A DNA stretch of 64,000 nucleotides from Cellulomonas wangsupingiae (GCF_024508275.1 NZ_CP101989.1:3534001-3598000); one strand, 5' to 3'; positions 17,627 to 25,510 are shown, counted from the stretch's first letter. The notes: generated from the sequence alone by a model not told the origin. A program made the numbers and translations.

Positions 17627-18904
17627 GTGGCCACGTTCCGTGCCGACGTCTTCCAGAACGAGTTCCTGCCCGACGGCGGGACCGACGTCCACGCCATCGT
17701 CACGGTCACCGCGCAGGGCGTCGGAGGTGCGGCGACCGCCGCCGGCGGCGTCGCGGAGATCATCATGGTCGACACGTCGGGCTCGATGACGGGGCCCATG
17801 CTCGCGGCCGCGAAGCACGCGGCGCAGGTCGCGCTCGACCACATCCCCGACGGCACGTGGTTCGCGATCGTCAGCGGCAGCCACGTCGCGCAGCGCGTCT
17901 TCCCGTACCCGAACGCGCCGGTCGCCATCGTGCAGATGGAGCCCGCCGCGCGCGCGGAGGCCAAGCGCGCGGTGTCGCGCCTGGGCGCGCAGGGCGGCAC
18001 GGCGATGAGCACGTGGCTGCGCCTGGCCGACAAGATCTTCGCGACCCAGCCGGCCGTGACGCAGCGGCACGCGATCCTGCTGACCGACGGCAAGAACGAG
18101 TCGGAGCCGCGCGAGCAGCTCACGTCGGCGATCCGCGACGTCACCGGCCGGTTCCAGTGCGACGCGCGCGGCGTCGGGGAGCGGTGGCAGGTCGACGAGC
18201 TGCGCGAGATCGCGACGGCGCTGCTCGGCAGCGTCGAGCTGATCGCCGACCCGGCGGGCATCGCCGACGACTTCCGGGCGCTGCTCGCGGCCTCGCTGTC
18301 CCGCGGCGTCTCGGACGCGCAGCTGCGGGTGTGGACGCCGCAGGGCGGGCAGGTCCTGTTCGTCCGGCAGGTCGCGCCGACCGTCGAGGACCTCACGGCG
18401 CGGCGCACCGCGGTGACGCCGCTGATCGGCGGGTACCCGACGGGCGCCTGGGCGGACGAGTCCCGCGACTACCACGTGGCCGTGCGGGTGCCGTCCAAGC
18501 CGCTGGGGTCCGAGCAGCTCGCCGCGCGCGTGCAGGTCGCCGTCGGCGACGAGGTCGTCGCGTCCGGGCTGGTCAAGGCCGCCTGGTCCGACGACGCGTC
18601 CCTGACGGCGCGCATCAGCCCCGAGGTCGCGCACTACACGGGCCAGGCGGAGCTCGCGTCCGTCATCCAGGAGGGCCTGGCGGCCAAGGCCGCCGGCGAC
18701 GAGGCGACGGCCACCGTCAAGCTGGGCCGGGCGGTGCAGCTCGCCGCCGAGACCGGCAACGAGGAGGCGACGTCGAAGCTGCGTCGCGTGGTGGAGATCG
18801 AGGACGAGGAGCACGGCACGGTGCGACTGAAGCGCGGCGCGTCCCGCCTGGACGAGATGGCCCTGGACACGGCCTCGACGAAGACGTCGCGGGTGCGGCG
18901 ATGA
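17627..18904 (+). CDS. VWA-domain protein (TerY-like)
   Basis: A 425-residue protein whose VWA domain has a complete MIDAS: DTSGSM (49-54), a threonine in GAQGGTAMSTWLR and ILLTDGKNE. The C-terminal half is a beta-rich region (VRVPSKPLG and similar) followed by a helical segment ending KLRRVVEIEDEEHG. There is no signal peptide, so it is cytoplasmic. VWA proteins of this type (TerY) partner with PP2C phosphatases and kinases in Ter-type stress systems and act as metal-dependent protein-binding modules. GTG 17627 follows a 53-bp gap, the largest in this part of the operon, with GGAG upstream. It overlaps the FHA gene by 4 bp. Confidence 0.88.
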   Translation: MATFRADVFQNEFLPDGGTDVHAIVTVTAQGVGGAATAAGGVAEIIMVDTSGSMTGPMLAAAKHAAQVALDHIPDGTWFAIVSGSHVAQRVFPYPNAPVAIVQMEPAARAEAKRAVSRLGAQGGTAMSTWLRLADKIFATQPAVTQRHAILLTDGKNESEPREQLTSAIRDVTGRFQCDARGVGERWQVDELREIATALLGSVELIADPAGIADDFRALLAASLSRGVSDAQLRVWTPQGGQVLFVRQVAPTVEDLTARRTAVTPLIGGYPTGAWADESRDYHVAVRVPSKPLGSEQLAARVQVAVGDEVVASGLVKAAWSDDASLTARISPEVAHYTGQAELASVIQEGLAAKAAGDEATATVKLGRAVQLAAETGNEEATSKLRRVVEIEDEEHGTVRLKRGASRLDEMALDTASTKTSRVRR

Positions 18905-19782
18905 GCGTCACCTGCCCCGAGGGGCACACGAGCGCGTCGACCGACTACTGCGACGTGTGCGGAGCGCCGATCGGCACGCCGTCCGCGGTCGCTTCGCCCA
19001 CCCCGTCCGCCGCGGCGCCGACGCCTGCCACGTGCCCGCACTGCGGCTCCCCCGCCGCGACCGGGGCCCTGTTCTGCGAGAACTGCGGCTACGACTTCAC
19101 GACCGGCGCCGCGCCGCACGTCCCCGCGACCTCGTCGCTCGACCTGGGGGCGACGGCTCCGGCGCCCGCGGGTGCGGCCACCGCCGGCGCCCCGACGACC
19201 GCGGTCCCGTCCGGCACGGGTGCCACCCCGGCGCCCGACCCGCTGGAGCCGCCCCCGGCCGTCGCGTCACCGCCGGGAACCGGGGCGGCGCCGCCGTCCT
19301 CCGTGACGTCTCCGGCCACCGGGGCGTCGCCGACGACCACCGACCCCTCGGCCCCGCTCGCCCCGCCGCTCGCCGGCGACGACGCGTGGGTCGCCGAGCT
19401 GTGGATCGACCCGGACTGGTACGCCGCGCAGCAGGCCGAGGACCCCATGCCGTCCGTGGGCCTGCCCGTGCTGGTGCCGCTGCGGGAGCGCAGCGTGCTC
19501 GTCGGCCGCCCGTCGGCGTCGCGCAACATCCGCCCGCAGGTCGACGCGGGTGCCGACAGCGGCGTGTCCCGCCGGCACTGCCAGCTCAACACCGACGGCC
19601 ACCGGTGGTGGGTCGAGGACCTGCAGTCGTCCAACGGCACGTTCGTCGCACGCGTCGGCGAGGCGCTGCCGGAGAACCCGATCCGGCCCGGTCAGCGGCA
19701 CGAGCTGCAGGACGGCGACCGCCTGTACATCGGCTCCTGGACCCGCCTCGTCGTCCGCCGAGCCCTCCCGGGCGAGGTCTGA
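18901..19782 (+). CDS. FHA-domain protein with N-terminal zinc ribbons
   Basis: A 293-residue protein. Residues 5-20 (CPEGHTS...CDVC) and 45-62 (CPHC...CENC) are zinc-ribbon cysteine pairs, followed by a ~90-residue Pro/Ala/Thr linker. The FHA domain (~190-293) has the phosphothreonine-binding residues: VGRPS (R203), GVSRRH (S223, H226) and SSNGTF (S243, N245). FHA domains bind pThr peptides. In mycobacteria PknG phosphorylates the FHA protein GarA; no GarA-type ETTS phosphosite is visible here, so direct equivalence is not shown. It is the last gene of the locus and overlaps the VWA gene. It may be the readout of the PknG/PP2C balance. Confidence 0.9.
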   Translation: MSVTCPEGHTSASTDYCDVCGAPIGTPSAVASPTPSAAAPTPATCPHCGSPAATGALFCENCGYDFTTGAAPHVPATSSLDLGATAPAPAGAATAGAPTTAVPSGTGATPAPDPLEPPPAVASPPGTGAAPPSSVTSPATGASPTTTDPSAPLAPPLAGDDAWVAELWIDPDWYAAQQAEDPMPSVGLPVLVPLRERSVLVGRPSASRNIRPQVDAGADSGVSRRHCQLNTDGHRWWVEDLQSSNGTFVARVGEALPENPIRPGQRHELQDGDRLYIGSWTRLVVRRALPGEV

Positions 19783-19801
19783 CCACCCGCCCACCCCTCG
19801 C

Positions 19802-19903
19802 CGACAGCTCAATCCAGTCGCACCGCCCTCTCGCCGACATGTCAATCCAGTCACGCCCGCGACAGGTCGATCCAGTACCCCCCCGACAGGTCGATCCAGC
19901 CGC
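19802..19903 (+). repeat. Four tandem copies of the ATCCAGTC repeat (variant form)
   Basis: Copies begin at 19802, 19835, 19860 and 19884, all in the same orientation, each starting CGACA and containing TCAATCCAG or TCGATCCAG. The 5' half differs from the GCGAGAGAGC form at the other loci. They lie 20 bp downstream of the FHA gene stop. The later copies are truncated after ATCCAG. Confidence 0.75.
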
Positions 19904-20102
19904 TTCCTCTGTGATGTCCCGCGCGACGCACCGGGGAGCCGGCGCGGGTGCGGGCGCGCCCCTGCTCGTGCCCGCGGCGTGGCACCGGCAGGCGCGTCAC
20001 CTCACCGCACCCGCCCGACCCCAGCACCCTGTCGACGCATGCGCCGAACCTACCGATTCCGGACACCCCGCAGGGCCGATGCCCACCCCCTGTGGACACC
20101 AC

Positions 20103-20180
20103 CCGCCGAGCGCGGCACACGACCGTCGAGCGCGGGGAAAACGAGTACCGCGCTCGGTGGTCGTCTACCGCGCTCGGCGG
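20103..20180. promoter_or_regulatory. Cluster of four GAGCGCGG-type boxes, likely operator
   Basis: CCGCCGAGCGCGG (20103-20115) is the exact reverse complement of CCGCGCTCGGCGG (20168-20180). A second pair lies between them: TCGAGCGCGG (20126-20135) and ACCGCGCTCGG (20147-20157). The last box ends 12 bp before the -10 element of the oxidoreductase gene. Spacing and symmetry fit binding of a dimeric or multimeric regulator. Confidence 0.5.
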
Positions 20181-20191
20181 CCGGGGCGTCG

Positions 20192-20197
20192 TAGGGT
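20192..20197 (+). promoter_or_regulatory. -10 box (TAGGGT), leaderless promoter of the oxidoreductase gene
   Basis: TAGGGT ends 7 nt before the ATG at 20205, so the transcript should start at or next to the start codon. No ribosome binding site is present, consistent with leaderless initiation. Confidence 0.5.
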
Positions 20198-20204
20198 CGG
20201 CCCC

Positions 20205-20687
20205 ATGGCACGCAGCATCGCGACGACCACCACCGTCGACCTGGCCGGGCTCCTGGAGTTCGTGCGCCCGCGGCACCACCTGCTGCTGGTGACCACGCGC
20301 GCGGACGGGCGCCCGCAGGTCTCCCCGGTGAGCGGCGGCGTGGACGACGCCGGACGCATCGTCATCTCGACGTACCCCGACCGGGCGAAGGTCCGCAACG
20401 CCGAGCGCGACCCCGACGTGAGCGTCTGCGTGCTCTCCGACGAGTGGGACGGCCCCTGGGTGCAGGTCGACGGCCGCGCCGAGGTGCTGCACATGCCGCA
20501 GGCCGAGGACGCGCTCGTCGACTACTACCGCTGCATCGCCGGCGAGCACCCCGACTGGGCCGAGTACCGCGCGGCGATGCGCCTGCAGGGCAAGAGCCTG
20601 ATCCGCGTGACGCCGGAGCGCTGGGGCCCGCTCGCGACGGGCGGCTTCCCGGCCGACGTCGCCGCACGCCTCGACGCCGCGACCTGA
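20205..20687 (+). CDS. PPOX-class F420-dependent oxidoreductase-like protein
   Basis: A 160-residue split-barrel flavin/deazaflavin-type protein. LLLVTTRADGRPQVSPVSGG and the following GRIVISTYPDRAKVRNAERD are the typical first strands of PPOX-class F420-dependent enzymes, with later GPWVQVDGRAEVLH and LIRVTPERWG. Length is normal (~130-160). These enzymes reduce diverse substrates with F420H2 or bind related cofactors; the substrate cannot be told from sequence. It is monocistronic, with a leaderless promoter and an unusual operator-like array upstream, and ends at a large convergent hairpin. Confidence 0.85.
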   Translation: MARSIATTTTVDLAGLLEFVRPRHHLLLVTTRADGRPQVSPVSGGVDDAGRIVISTYPDRAKVRNAERDPDVSVCVLSDEWDGPWVQVDGRAEVLHMPQAEDALVDYYRCIAGEHPDWAEYRAAMRLQGKSLIRVTPERWGPLATGGFPADVAARLDAAT

Positions 20688-20715
20688 GGCATCGACGCAC
20701 CAGGCGTCCCGCATC

Positions 20716-20805
20716 GTGGGACGAGGTCCCCGCGAGACCGGGCCTGGTGCGCTGATCGCCGCCCAGAGCGACGCCAGGCCCGGTCTCGCGAGCCGCACGT
20801 CCCAC
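20716..20805. terminator. Long bipartite hairpin between convergent genes
   Basis: The inner stem has 17-bp perfect arms (20731-20747 and 20774-20790) with a 26-nt loop. Outer arms GTGGGACG (20716-20723) and CGTCCCAC (20798-20805) extend it. It lies between two convergent stops, fitting a bidirectional GC-rich terminator without a U-tract. Confidence 0.65.
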
Positions 20806-20830
20806 CTGGTGGGATCGGTGGCCGAGACCC

Positions 20831-21463
20831 TCAGCGGACGCCGGCGCCGGGGTGCACGATCAGCCAGGTGGCGACCGTGACGTCGTCGGACCGGTTGCTC
20901 AGCCGGTGCGGCGTGGTGCACGCGTAGGAGATGGTGTCGCCGGCGCGCAGCATGACGCGCTCGTCGGCGAAGTCGATCGTCAGCTCGCCGCGCACGACCG
21001 TCCCGATCTCGTACCCGACGTGGGTCACGAGCTCGTGCTGGCGGCCCGCGACGGTGTGCGGCGGGTAGGTGGACTCGAAGAAGTCGACGTCGTGCGAGAC
21101 CCCGGGCGACAGCCGCCGGTACACGACGCCCCCCTCGAGGGTGACGGACTCGACCTCCACCGCGCGGCGCACGACGTACCCGTCGGGCACGCCCGACAGC
21201 TCGACGTCGGGCGTGCCGGACGTCCCGCCGAACACGTCGACGAGGGTCGCGTCGACGGCCGTCACGAGCTCGAAGAGCCGGTTGACCGAGGGGCGCAGGA
21301 CGCCGCGCTCGATCTGCGAGACCGCGCTGGCGGAGATGCCGAGCCTGCTCCCGACCTCGCGCAGCGTCAGGCCGCGGTCCTCGCGCAGCTCGCGCAGCCG
21401 CGCACCGAGCTGCTCGGCGTCGAAGGACGCCAGGAGGCTGCCTGTGTCCGGTGCGGTGCTCAC
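20831..21463 (-). CDS. XRE-family regulator with C-terminal cupin domain
   Basis: A 210-residue regulator starting at GTG 21463 with GAGAGGA upstream; an extended frame to 21538 lacks such a site. The helix-turn-helix is LRELREDRGLTLREVGSRLG followed by ISASAVSQIERGVLRPSV. The C-terminal cupin (~residues 110-205) has GQHEL-like RQHELVTHVGYEIGTVV, GELTIDFADERVMLRAGD and CTTPHRLSN. This family senses small metabolites through the cupin and controls adjacent catabolic genes. It is divergent from the NCS1 permease and hydantoin-racemase-like genes and is probably their regulator as well as its own. Confidence 0.87.
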   Translation of the reverse strand: MSTAPDTGSLLASFDAEQLGARLRELREDRGLTLREVGSRLGISASAVSQIERGVLRPSVNRLFELVTAVDATLVDVFGGTSGTPDVELSGVPDGYVVRRAVEVESVTLEGGVVYRRLSPGVSHDVDFFESTYPPHTVAGRQHELVTHVGYEIGTVVRGELTIDFADERVMLRAGDTISYACTTPHRLSNRSDDVTVATWLIVHPGAGVR

Positions 21464-21488
21464 GCCGTCCTCTCCGTCGGTACCTGCG

Positions 21489-21577
21489 TGAAGCAGGAAG
21501 TTCACGTCGCAGAAACCTGCCCTGGGTTGTGAAGCCATAGATTCACGGATCAGAGCGGTCCTGCAGCGCCTGCTTCA
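21489..21577. promoter_or_regulatory. Candidate operator pair in the divergent regulator/permease region
   Basis: TGAAGCAGG (21489-21497) and CCTGCTTCA (21569-21577) are exact inverted copies 71 bp apart. TTCAC/GTGAA half sites lie between them. They sit directly upstream of the XRE-cupin gene and ~130 bp upstream of the permease start, a plausible looped operator. Function is inferred. Confidence 0.4.
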
Positions 21578-21703
21578 CAGGTCCGCTCACGGTACGTGAC
21601 TCCCCCACCCCTGGCCAGGGTGGACGCCCGGTCGGACCACGACCTTCGGCACCCCGGTGCCCGCTCGACGCACCCCTCCCGAGTCCCGAGTGCGAGGACC
21701 GCC

Positions 21704-23362
21704 ATGACCGCTCCGCACGACACCCCCGCCGTCACCCCGACCGACGCACCGCCGCCACCCGCGGCCGCCCTGGCCGCCGCGTCCCCGCACGACCTCGTCC
21801 AGGCCGCGGGCATGCCCGTGGGCGCGGGCGAGATCAAGGCGACGTACGACCCGCGGCTGACCAACGAGGACCTGGCGCCGCTGAAGAAGCAGACCTGGTC
21901 GTCGTACAACATCTTCGCGTTCTGGATGTCCGACGTGCACAGCGTCGGCGGCTACGTCACCGCCGGCTCGCTGTTCGCGCTCGGCATCGCGTCCTGGCAG
22001 GTGCTCGTCGCCCTCGTCGTCGGCATCGTCATCGTGCAGGTGTTCTGCAACCTCGTCGCCAAGCCCAGCCAGAAGACGGGCGTGCCGTACCCGGTCATCA
22101 ACCGCGCGATCTTCGGGGTGCTCGGCGCCAACATCCCCGCCGTCATCCGCGGCCTGATCGCCGTGGCCTGGTACGGCGTCCAGACGTTCCTCGCGTCCGA
22201 GGCGCTCAACATCATCTTCCTCAAGTTCCTGCCCGGCTCCGCCGCGCTGCTCGAGCCCTCGTTCCTGGGTCTGTCCGCGCTCGGCTGGATCTCGTACGCG
22301 ATCCTGTGGGTCGCGCAGGCCGCGGTGTTCTGGAACGGCATGGAGACGATCCGCCGGTTCATCGACTGGGCCGGCCCCGCGGTGTACGTCGTCATGATCG
22401 TCCTGGCCGTCTACCTGGTCTCCGAGGCCGGTTGGAGCAACATCTCCCTCAGCCTGTCGTCCGGGCCGCCGATGACGTTCGCGGCGTCGATCCCCGTCAT
22501 GCTCTCGGCCATCGCGCTCGTGGTCTCGTACTTCGCCGGCCCCATGCTGAACTTCGGCGACTTCTCGCGCTACGGGCACTCGTTCGCCGCCGTCAAGAAG
22601 GGCAACTTCCTCGGCCTGCCGGTCAACTTCCTGTTCTTCTCGCTGCTGACCGTGGTGTGCGCGTCGGCCACCGTGCCCGTGTTCGGCGAGCTGATGACCG
22701 ACCCCATCAAGACCGTCGAGGCCATCGACACACCGTTCGCCATCCTGCTGGGCGGTCTGACGTTCGTCACCGCGACCGTCGGCATCAACATCGTCGCCAA
22801 CTTCATCTCCCCCGCGTTCGACTTCTCGAACGTCTCCCCCCAGCGCATCTCGTGGCGCACCGGCGGCATGATCGCGGCGGTCGGCTCCGTGCTCCTCACG
22901 CCCTGGAACTGGTACGCCAACGACGACGCGATCCACTACACGCTCGGGGTGCTCGGCGCCCTCATCGGCCCGCTCTTCGGCATCCTCATCGCCGGGTACT
23001 ACGTCATCGGCAAGCAGCGCGTCCACGTCGACGACATGTTCACCATGGCCCCCACCGGCCGGTACTGGTACACCCGAGGCTACAACCGCAACGCGGTCGC
23101 GACGGTCGTGGGGGCGGGGCTCGTGGCGGTCGCGGCGGCCGTGCTGCCCAAGCCGCTGGCGGCGCTCGGCCTGCTCGACGTCCAGTGGATCGCGTCGTAC
23201 TCCTGGTTCATCGGCTGCGGCGTCGGGTTCGCGATGTTCGTGTGGCTCGAACGCCGCAACCCGCAGATCCCGGTGCTCGACGGGTCCGAGGCGCACGTCT
23301 CCGACGGCACGCAGGACACCCCGGCGGTCGTCAGCCACCACGCCGAGCCCACGGGCTCCTGA
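21704..23362 (+). CDS. NCS1-family nucleobase/allantoin/hydantoin permease
   Basis: A 552-residue membrane protein with about 12 hydrophobic segments. Typical NCS1 features are WSSYNIFAFWMSDVHSVGGY and AGSLFALGIASWQVLV near segment 1, then PYPVINRAIFGVLGANIPA, RGLIAVAWYGVQTFLASEA and PWNWYANDDAIHYTLG. NCS1 carriers import nucleobases, allantoin or hydantoins with Na+ or H+. A hydantoin-racemase-like gene follows after 8 bp, so allantoin or a hydantoin is favoured. The ATG at 21704 is preceded by GCGAGGACC; an upstream in-frame start at 21596 would add a non-hydrophobic, shadow-like extension. It is probably controlled by the divergent cupin regulator. Confidence 0.9.
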   Translation: MTAPHDTPAVTPTDAPPPPAAALAAASPHDLVQAAGMPVGAGEIKATYDPRLTNEDLAPLKKQTWSSYNIFAFWMSDVHSVGGYVTAGSLFALGIASWQVLVALVVGIVIVQVFCNLVAKPSQKTGVPYPVINRAIFGVLGANIPAVIRGLIAVAWYGVQTFLASEALNIIFLKFLPGSAALLEPSFLGLSALGWISYAILWVAQAAVFWNGMETIRRFIDWAGPAVYVVMIVLAVYLVSEAGWSNISLSLSSGPPMTFAASIPVMLSAIALVVSYFAGPMLNFGDFSRYGHSFAAVKKGNFLGLPVNFLFFSLLTVVCASATVPVFGELMTDPIKTVEAIDTPFAILLGGLTFVTATVGINIVANFISPAFDFSNVSPQRISWRTGGMIAAVGSVLLTPWNWYANDDAIHYTLGVLGALIGPLFGILIAGYYVIGKQRVHVDDMFTMAPTGRYWYTRGYNRNAVATVVGAGLVAVAAAVLPKPLAALGLLDVQWIASYSWFIGCGVGFAMFVWLERRNPQIPVLDGSEAHVSDGTQDTPAVVSHHAEPTGS

Positions 23363-23370
23363 GGTCCGTC

Positions 23371-24150
23371 GTGACCGACGACATCCACCTCCGGGTCGTC
23401 AACCCCAACACCACCCGGGCGATGACCGACCTGATCGGTCGGTCCGCCCGGGTGGTGGCCGGGCCCGGGGTCACGGTCGAGGCCGTGCAGCCCAGCACCG
23501 GTCCGGCCTCGATCGAGAGCCACTACGAGGAGGCGCTGGCCGCGGTCGGCGTCCTCGAGCAGGTGCTGCTCGGCGAGGCGCAGGGCGTCGACGCGTACGT
23601 CGTCGCGTGCTTCGGCGACCCGGGGCTCGACGCGGCGCGCGAGCTGGCGCGCGGGCCGGTCCTCGGCATCGCCGAGGCGGCGTTCCACGCCGCGTCGATG
23701 GTCGCGCGGCGGTTCAGCGTGGTGACGTCGCTGGGCCGCACGGCCGGCCGGGCGCACGAGCTGGTCGAGCGCTACGGCTTCGCAGGCGCGTGCGCCGCGG
23801 TGCACGCGTGCGAGATCCCGGTGCTGGCGCTCGAGGACCCGGCGTCTGGCGCGCTGGACCGCGTGACGGCGGCGTGCCGCGCGGCCGTCGAGGCCGACGA
23901 CGTGGACGCGGTGGTGCTCGGCTGTGCCGGGATGGCGGCGTTCACCGGGCGGATCTCCGACGCGGTGGGCGTCCCCGTCGTCGACGGGGTGGGTGCGGCG
24001 ACGGCCTTCGCCACCGGACTGGTCCGGGCCGGGCTGCGGACCTCGACCCGCGGCGAGTACGCCGCACCGCCGCCCAAGCCGGTCACCGGGCTGCTCGGGG
24101 GGTTCGCGATCAGGCCGACGCGCCCTCCGGCCGCCGTCCCCTCCGGCTGA
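23371..24150 (+). CDS. Aspartate/glutamate/hydantoin racemase family protein
   Basis: A 259-residue protein. LRVVNPNTTRAMTDLI is the characteristic N-terminus of hydantoin and allantoin racemases. The two catalytic cysteine regions are VVACFGDPGLDAA and VVLGCAGMAAF, with FSVVTSLGRTAGRAHELVE between. These cofactor-independent enzymes invert a carbon centre by a two-cysteine mechanism. Start is GTG 23371, 8 bp after the permease stop, in the same transcript. Together the pair points to uptake and racemisation of a 5-substituted hydantoin or allantoin; hydantoinase genes are not in the window. Confidence 0.85.
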   Translation: MTDDIHLRVVNPNTTRAMTDLIGRSARVVAGPGVTVEAVQPSTGPASIESHYEEALAAVGVLEQVLLGEAQGVDAYVVACFGDPGLDAARELARGPVLGIAEAAFHAASMVARRFSVVTSLGRTAGRAHELVERYGFAGACAAVHACEIPVLALEDPASGALDRVTAACRAAVEADDVDAVVLGCAGMAAFTGRISDAVGVPVVDGVGAATAFATGLVRAGLRTSTRGEYAAPPPKPVTGLLGGFAIRPTRPPAAVPSG

Positions 24151-24159
24151 CCCGGACCC

Positions 24160-24681
24160 TCACCAGGGGTGCAGCTCCGGCGACGGGCCGGGGTACGCCG
24201 CGAACGTCGCGCGCTCCTCGTCCGTGAACGGCCGCGGCGTGTGCGTCTCGTGGTCGAGCTGCACCATGCGGGAGCGGGCTCGCAGCGCGACGGTCGCGCC
24301 AGGCGCCTCGCCGTCGAGGACCTCGTACGCGAAGTCCACCGACGAGCGGCCCAGGCGCGGCACCCAGACCTCGACGACGACGGGCGCGGGCCGGAACCGG
24401 ATCGGCGCGAGGTAGTCGATCTCGTGCTTGACGACGACCAGCCGCGACGCGGTCATCGCACCGACCTCGTCGACCCCCATGAGCGGGAAGAGCGTGAAGC
24501 GCGCGTCGTCGAGGAACCGCAGGAACGCGGCGTTGTTGACGTGACCGAACAGGTCGACGTCCGACCAGCGGACCTGCATCACGACGCGGCCGCGGCCGGT
24601 CTGCGGCAGTCCCGGGGCGGCGTCGGGGACGGCCCCCGGTCCGGACGTCGGCGGGTCGGCGGGCGCGGTGCGGTGGCTCAC
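24160..24681 (-). CDS. Acyl-CoA thioesterase (hotdog fold)
   Basis: A 173-residue hotdog protein of the YbgC/4-hydroxybenzoyl-CoA thioesterase type. The signature WSDVDLFGHVNNAAFLRFLD contains the catalytic Asp and GHVNN turn; RLVVVKHEIDYLAPIRFRP follows. The N-terminal ~30 residues are a Pro/Ala-rich tail. It starts at GTG 24681 with a -10 box six bases upstream, so it is probably leaderless. Its stop lies 9 bp from the convergent racemase stop. It hydrolyses acyl-CoA; chain length specificity is unknown. Confidence 0.88.
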   Translation of the reverse strand: MSHRTAPADPPTSGPGAVPDAAPGLPQTGRGRVVMQVRWSDVDLFGHVNNAAFLRFLDDARFTLFPLMGVDEVGAMTASRLVVVKHEIDYLAPIRFRPAPVVVEVWVPRLGRSSVDFAYEVLDGEAPGATVALRARSRMVQLDHETHTPRPFTDEERATFAAYPGPSPELHPW

Positions 24682-24687
24682 GGGCTC

Positions 24688-24693
24688 ACGCTA
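24688..24693 (-). promoter_or_regulatory. -10 box (TAGCGT), leaderless promoter of the thioesterase gene
   Basis: On the minus strand TAGCGT ends 6 nt before the GTG start at 24681. Confidence 0.45.
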
Positions 24694-24769
24694 CCCACCG
24701 CGCCGCACGACGCGGCCGCGGGCGGGTGCACGATGGGTGCGCGACGACCCCGACCCCGCAGGGAGCACC

Positions 24770-25510
24770 GTGCCGCACGACGCCCGTCCGCCGACCGTCA
24801 CCGTCCTGACCGGGGCGGGCATCTCGACCGCGTCCGGCATCCCCGACTTCCGCGGCCCGCAAGGCGTGTGGACGCAGGACCCGGACGCCGCCACCCTCCT
24901 CGAGATCGACGCGTACGTGCGCGACCCGCACGTCCGCGAGCGCGGGTGGCGCATGTGGGCCGAGCACCCCGTGTGGCACGCGCGGCCGACGGCGGCGCAC
25001 CGCGCGCTCGTCGAGCTGGAGCGCGCCGGGGCGCTGATCGCGGTGCTCACGCAGAACTTCGACGGCCTGCACCAGGCGGCGGGGTCCGCGCCGGACGTGG
25101 TCGTCGAGCTGCACGGGACGCTCGCGACCACGTCGTGCCTGCGGTGCGGGGCGACGACCCCGACCCGGGACGTCCTCGCGCGGCTGCCGGTCGAGCCGGA
25201 CCCGGCGTGCACCGCGTGCGGTGGGGTGCTCAAGCCCGACGTCGTCTACTTCGGCGAGCGCCTGCCCGACGACGCCGTCGAGCGTGCGGTCGCGGCGGCC
25301 ACCGACGCGCACACGCTGGTCGCGGTGGGCACGACGCTCACCGTCCACCCCGTGGCGGGCCTCGTGCCGCTGGCCGTGGAGTCGGGTGCGCGGCTCGTCG
25401 TCGTCAACGCCGAGCCGACGGCGTACGACCACCTGGCCGACGAGGTCGTCCGCGACCCCATCGAGGAGGCCCTGCCCGCCCTGGTCGCCGACGTGCTCGC
25501 GGCCCGCTGA
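24770..25510 (+). CDS. Sir2-family NAD-dependent protein deacylase
   Basis: A 246-residue sirtuin. [20 protein letters not shown] binds [15 protein letters not shown] and VVELHGTL carry the invariant Asn/Asp and catalytic His. The zinc-binding cysteines are CLRC and CTAC, separated by ~20 residues, and VVYFGERLP and [14 protein letters not shown] complete the Rossmann part. It removes acetyl or related acyl groups from lysine using NAD. GTG 24770 follows an AGGGAG site. It is monocistronic, divergent from the thioesterase and convergent with a small hydrolase. Class cannot be assigned confidently; no sirtuin-5-type acyl pocket motif was checked. Confidence 0.92.
   Translation: MPHDARPPTVTVLTGAGISTASGIPDFRGPQGVWTQDPDAATLLEIDAYVRDPHVRERGWRMWAEHPVWHARPTAAHRALVELERAGALIAVLTQNFDGLHQAAGSAPDVVVELHGTLATTSCLRCGATTPTRDVLARLPVEPDPACTACGGVLKPDVVYFGERLPDDAVERAVAAATDAHTLVAVGTTLTVHPVAGLVPLAVESGARLVVVNAEPTAYDHLADEVVRDPIEEALPALVADVLAAR

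Larger units (their letters stand above)
19783..20204. other. Intergenic region after the signalling locus
   Basis: A 422-bp gene-free stretch. It holds four tandem divergent copies of the ATCCAGTC repeat (19802-19903), a TGTGGACAC sequence at 20091-20099, and a set of inverted and direct CCGCGCTCGG-type boxes at 20103-20180 just before the next gene. No credible ORF is seen. Confidence 0.6.

Noticed and set aside
20831..21538. 25-residue N-terminal extension of the XRE-cupin regulator to 21538
   Set aside because: The extension covers the divergent promoter and operator region and lacks a ribosome binding site; GTG 21463 has one.
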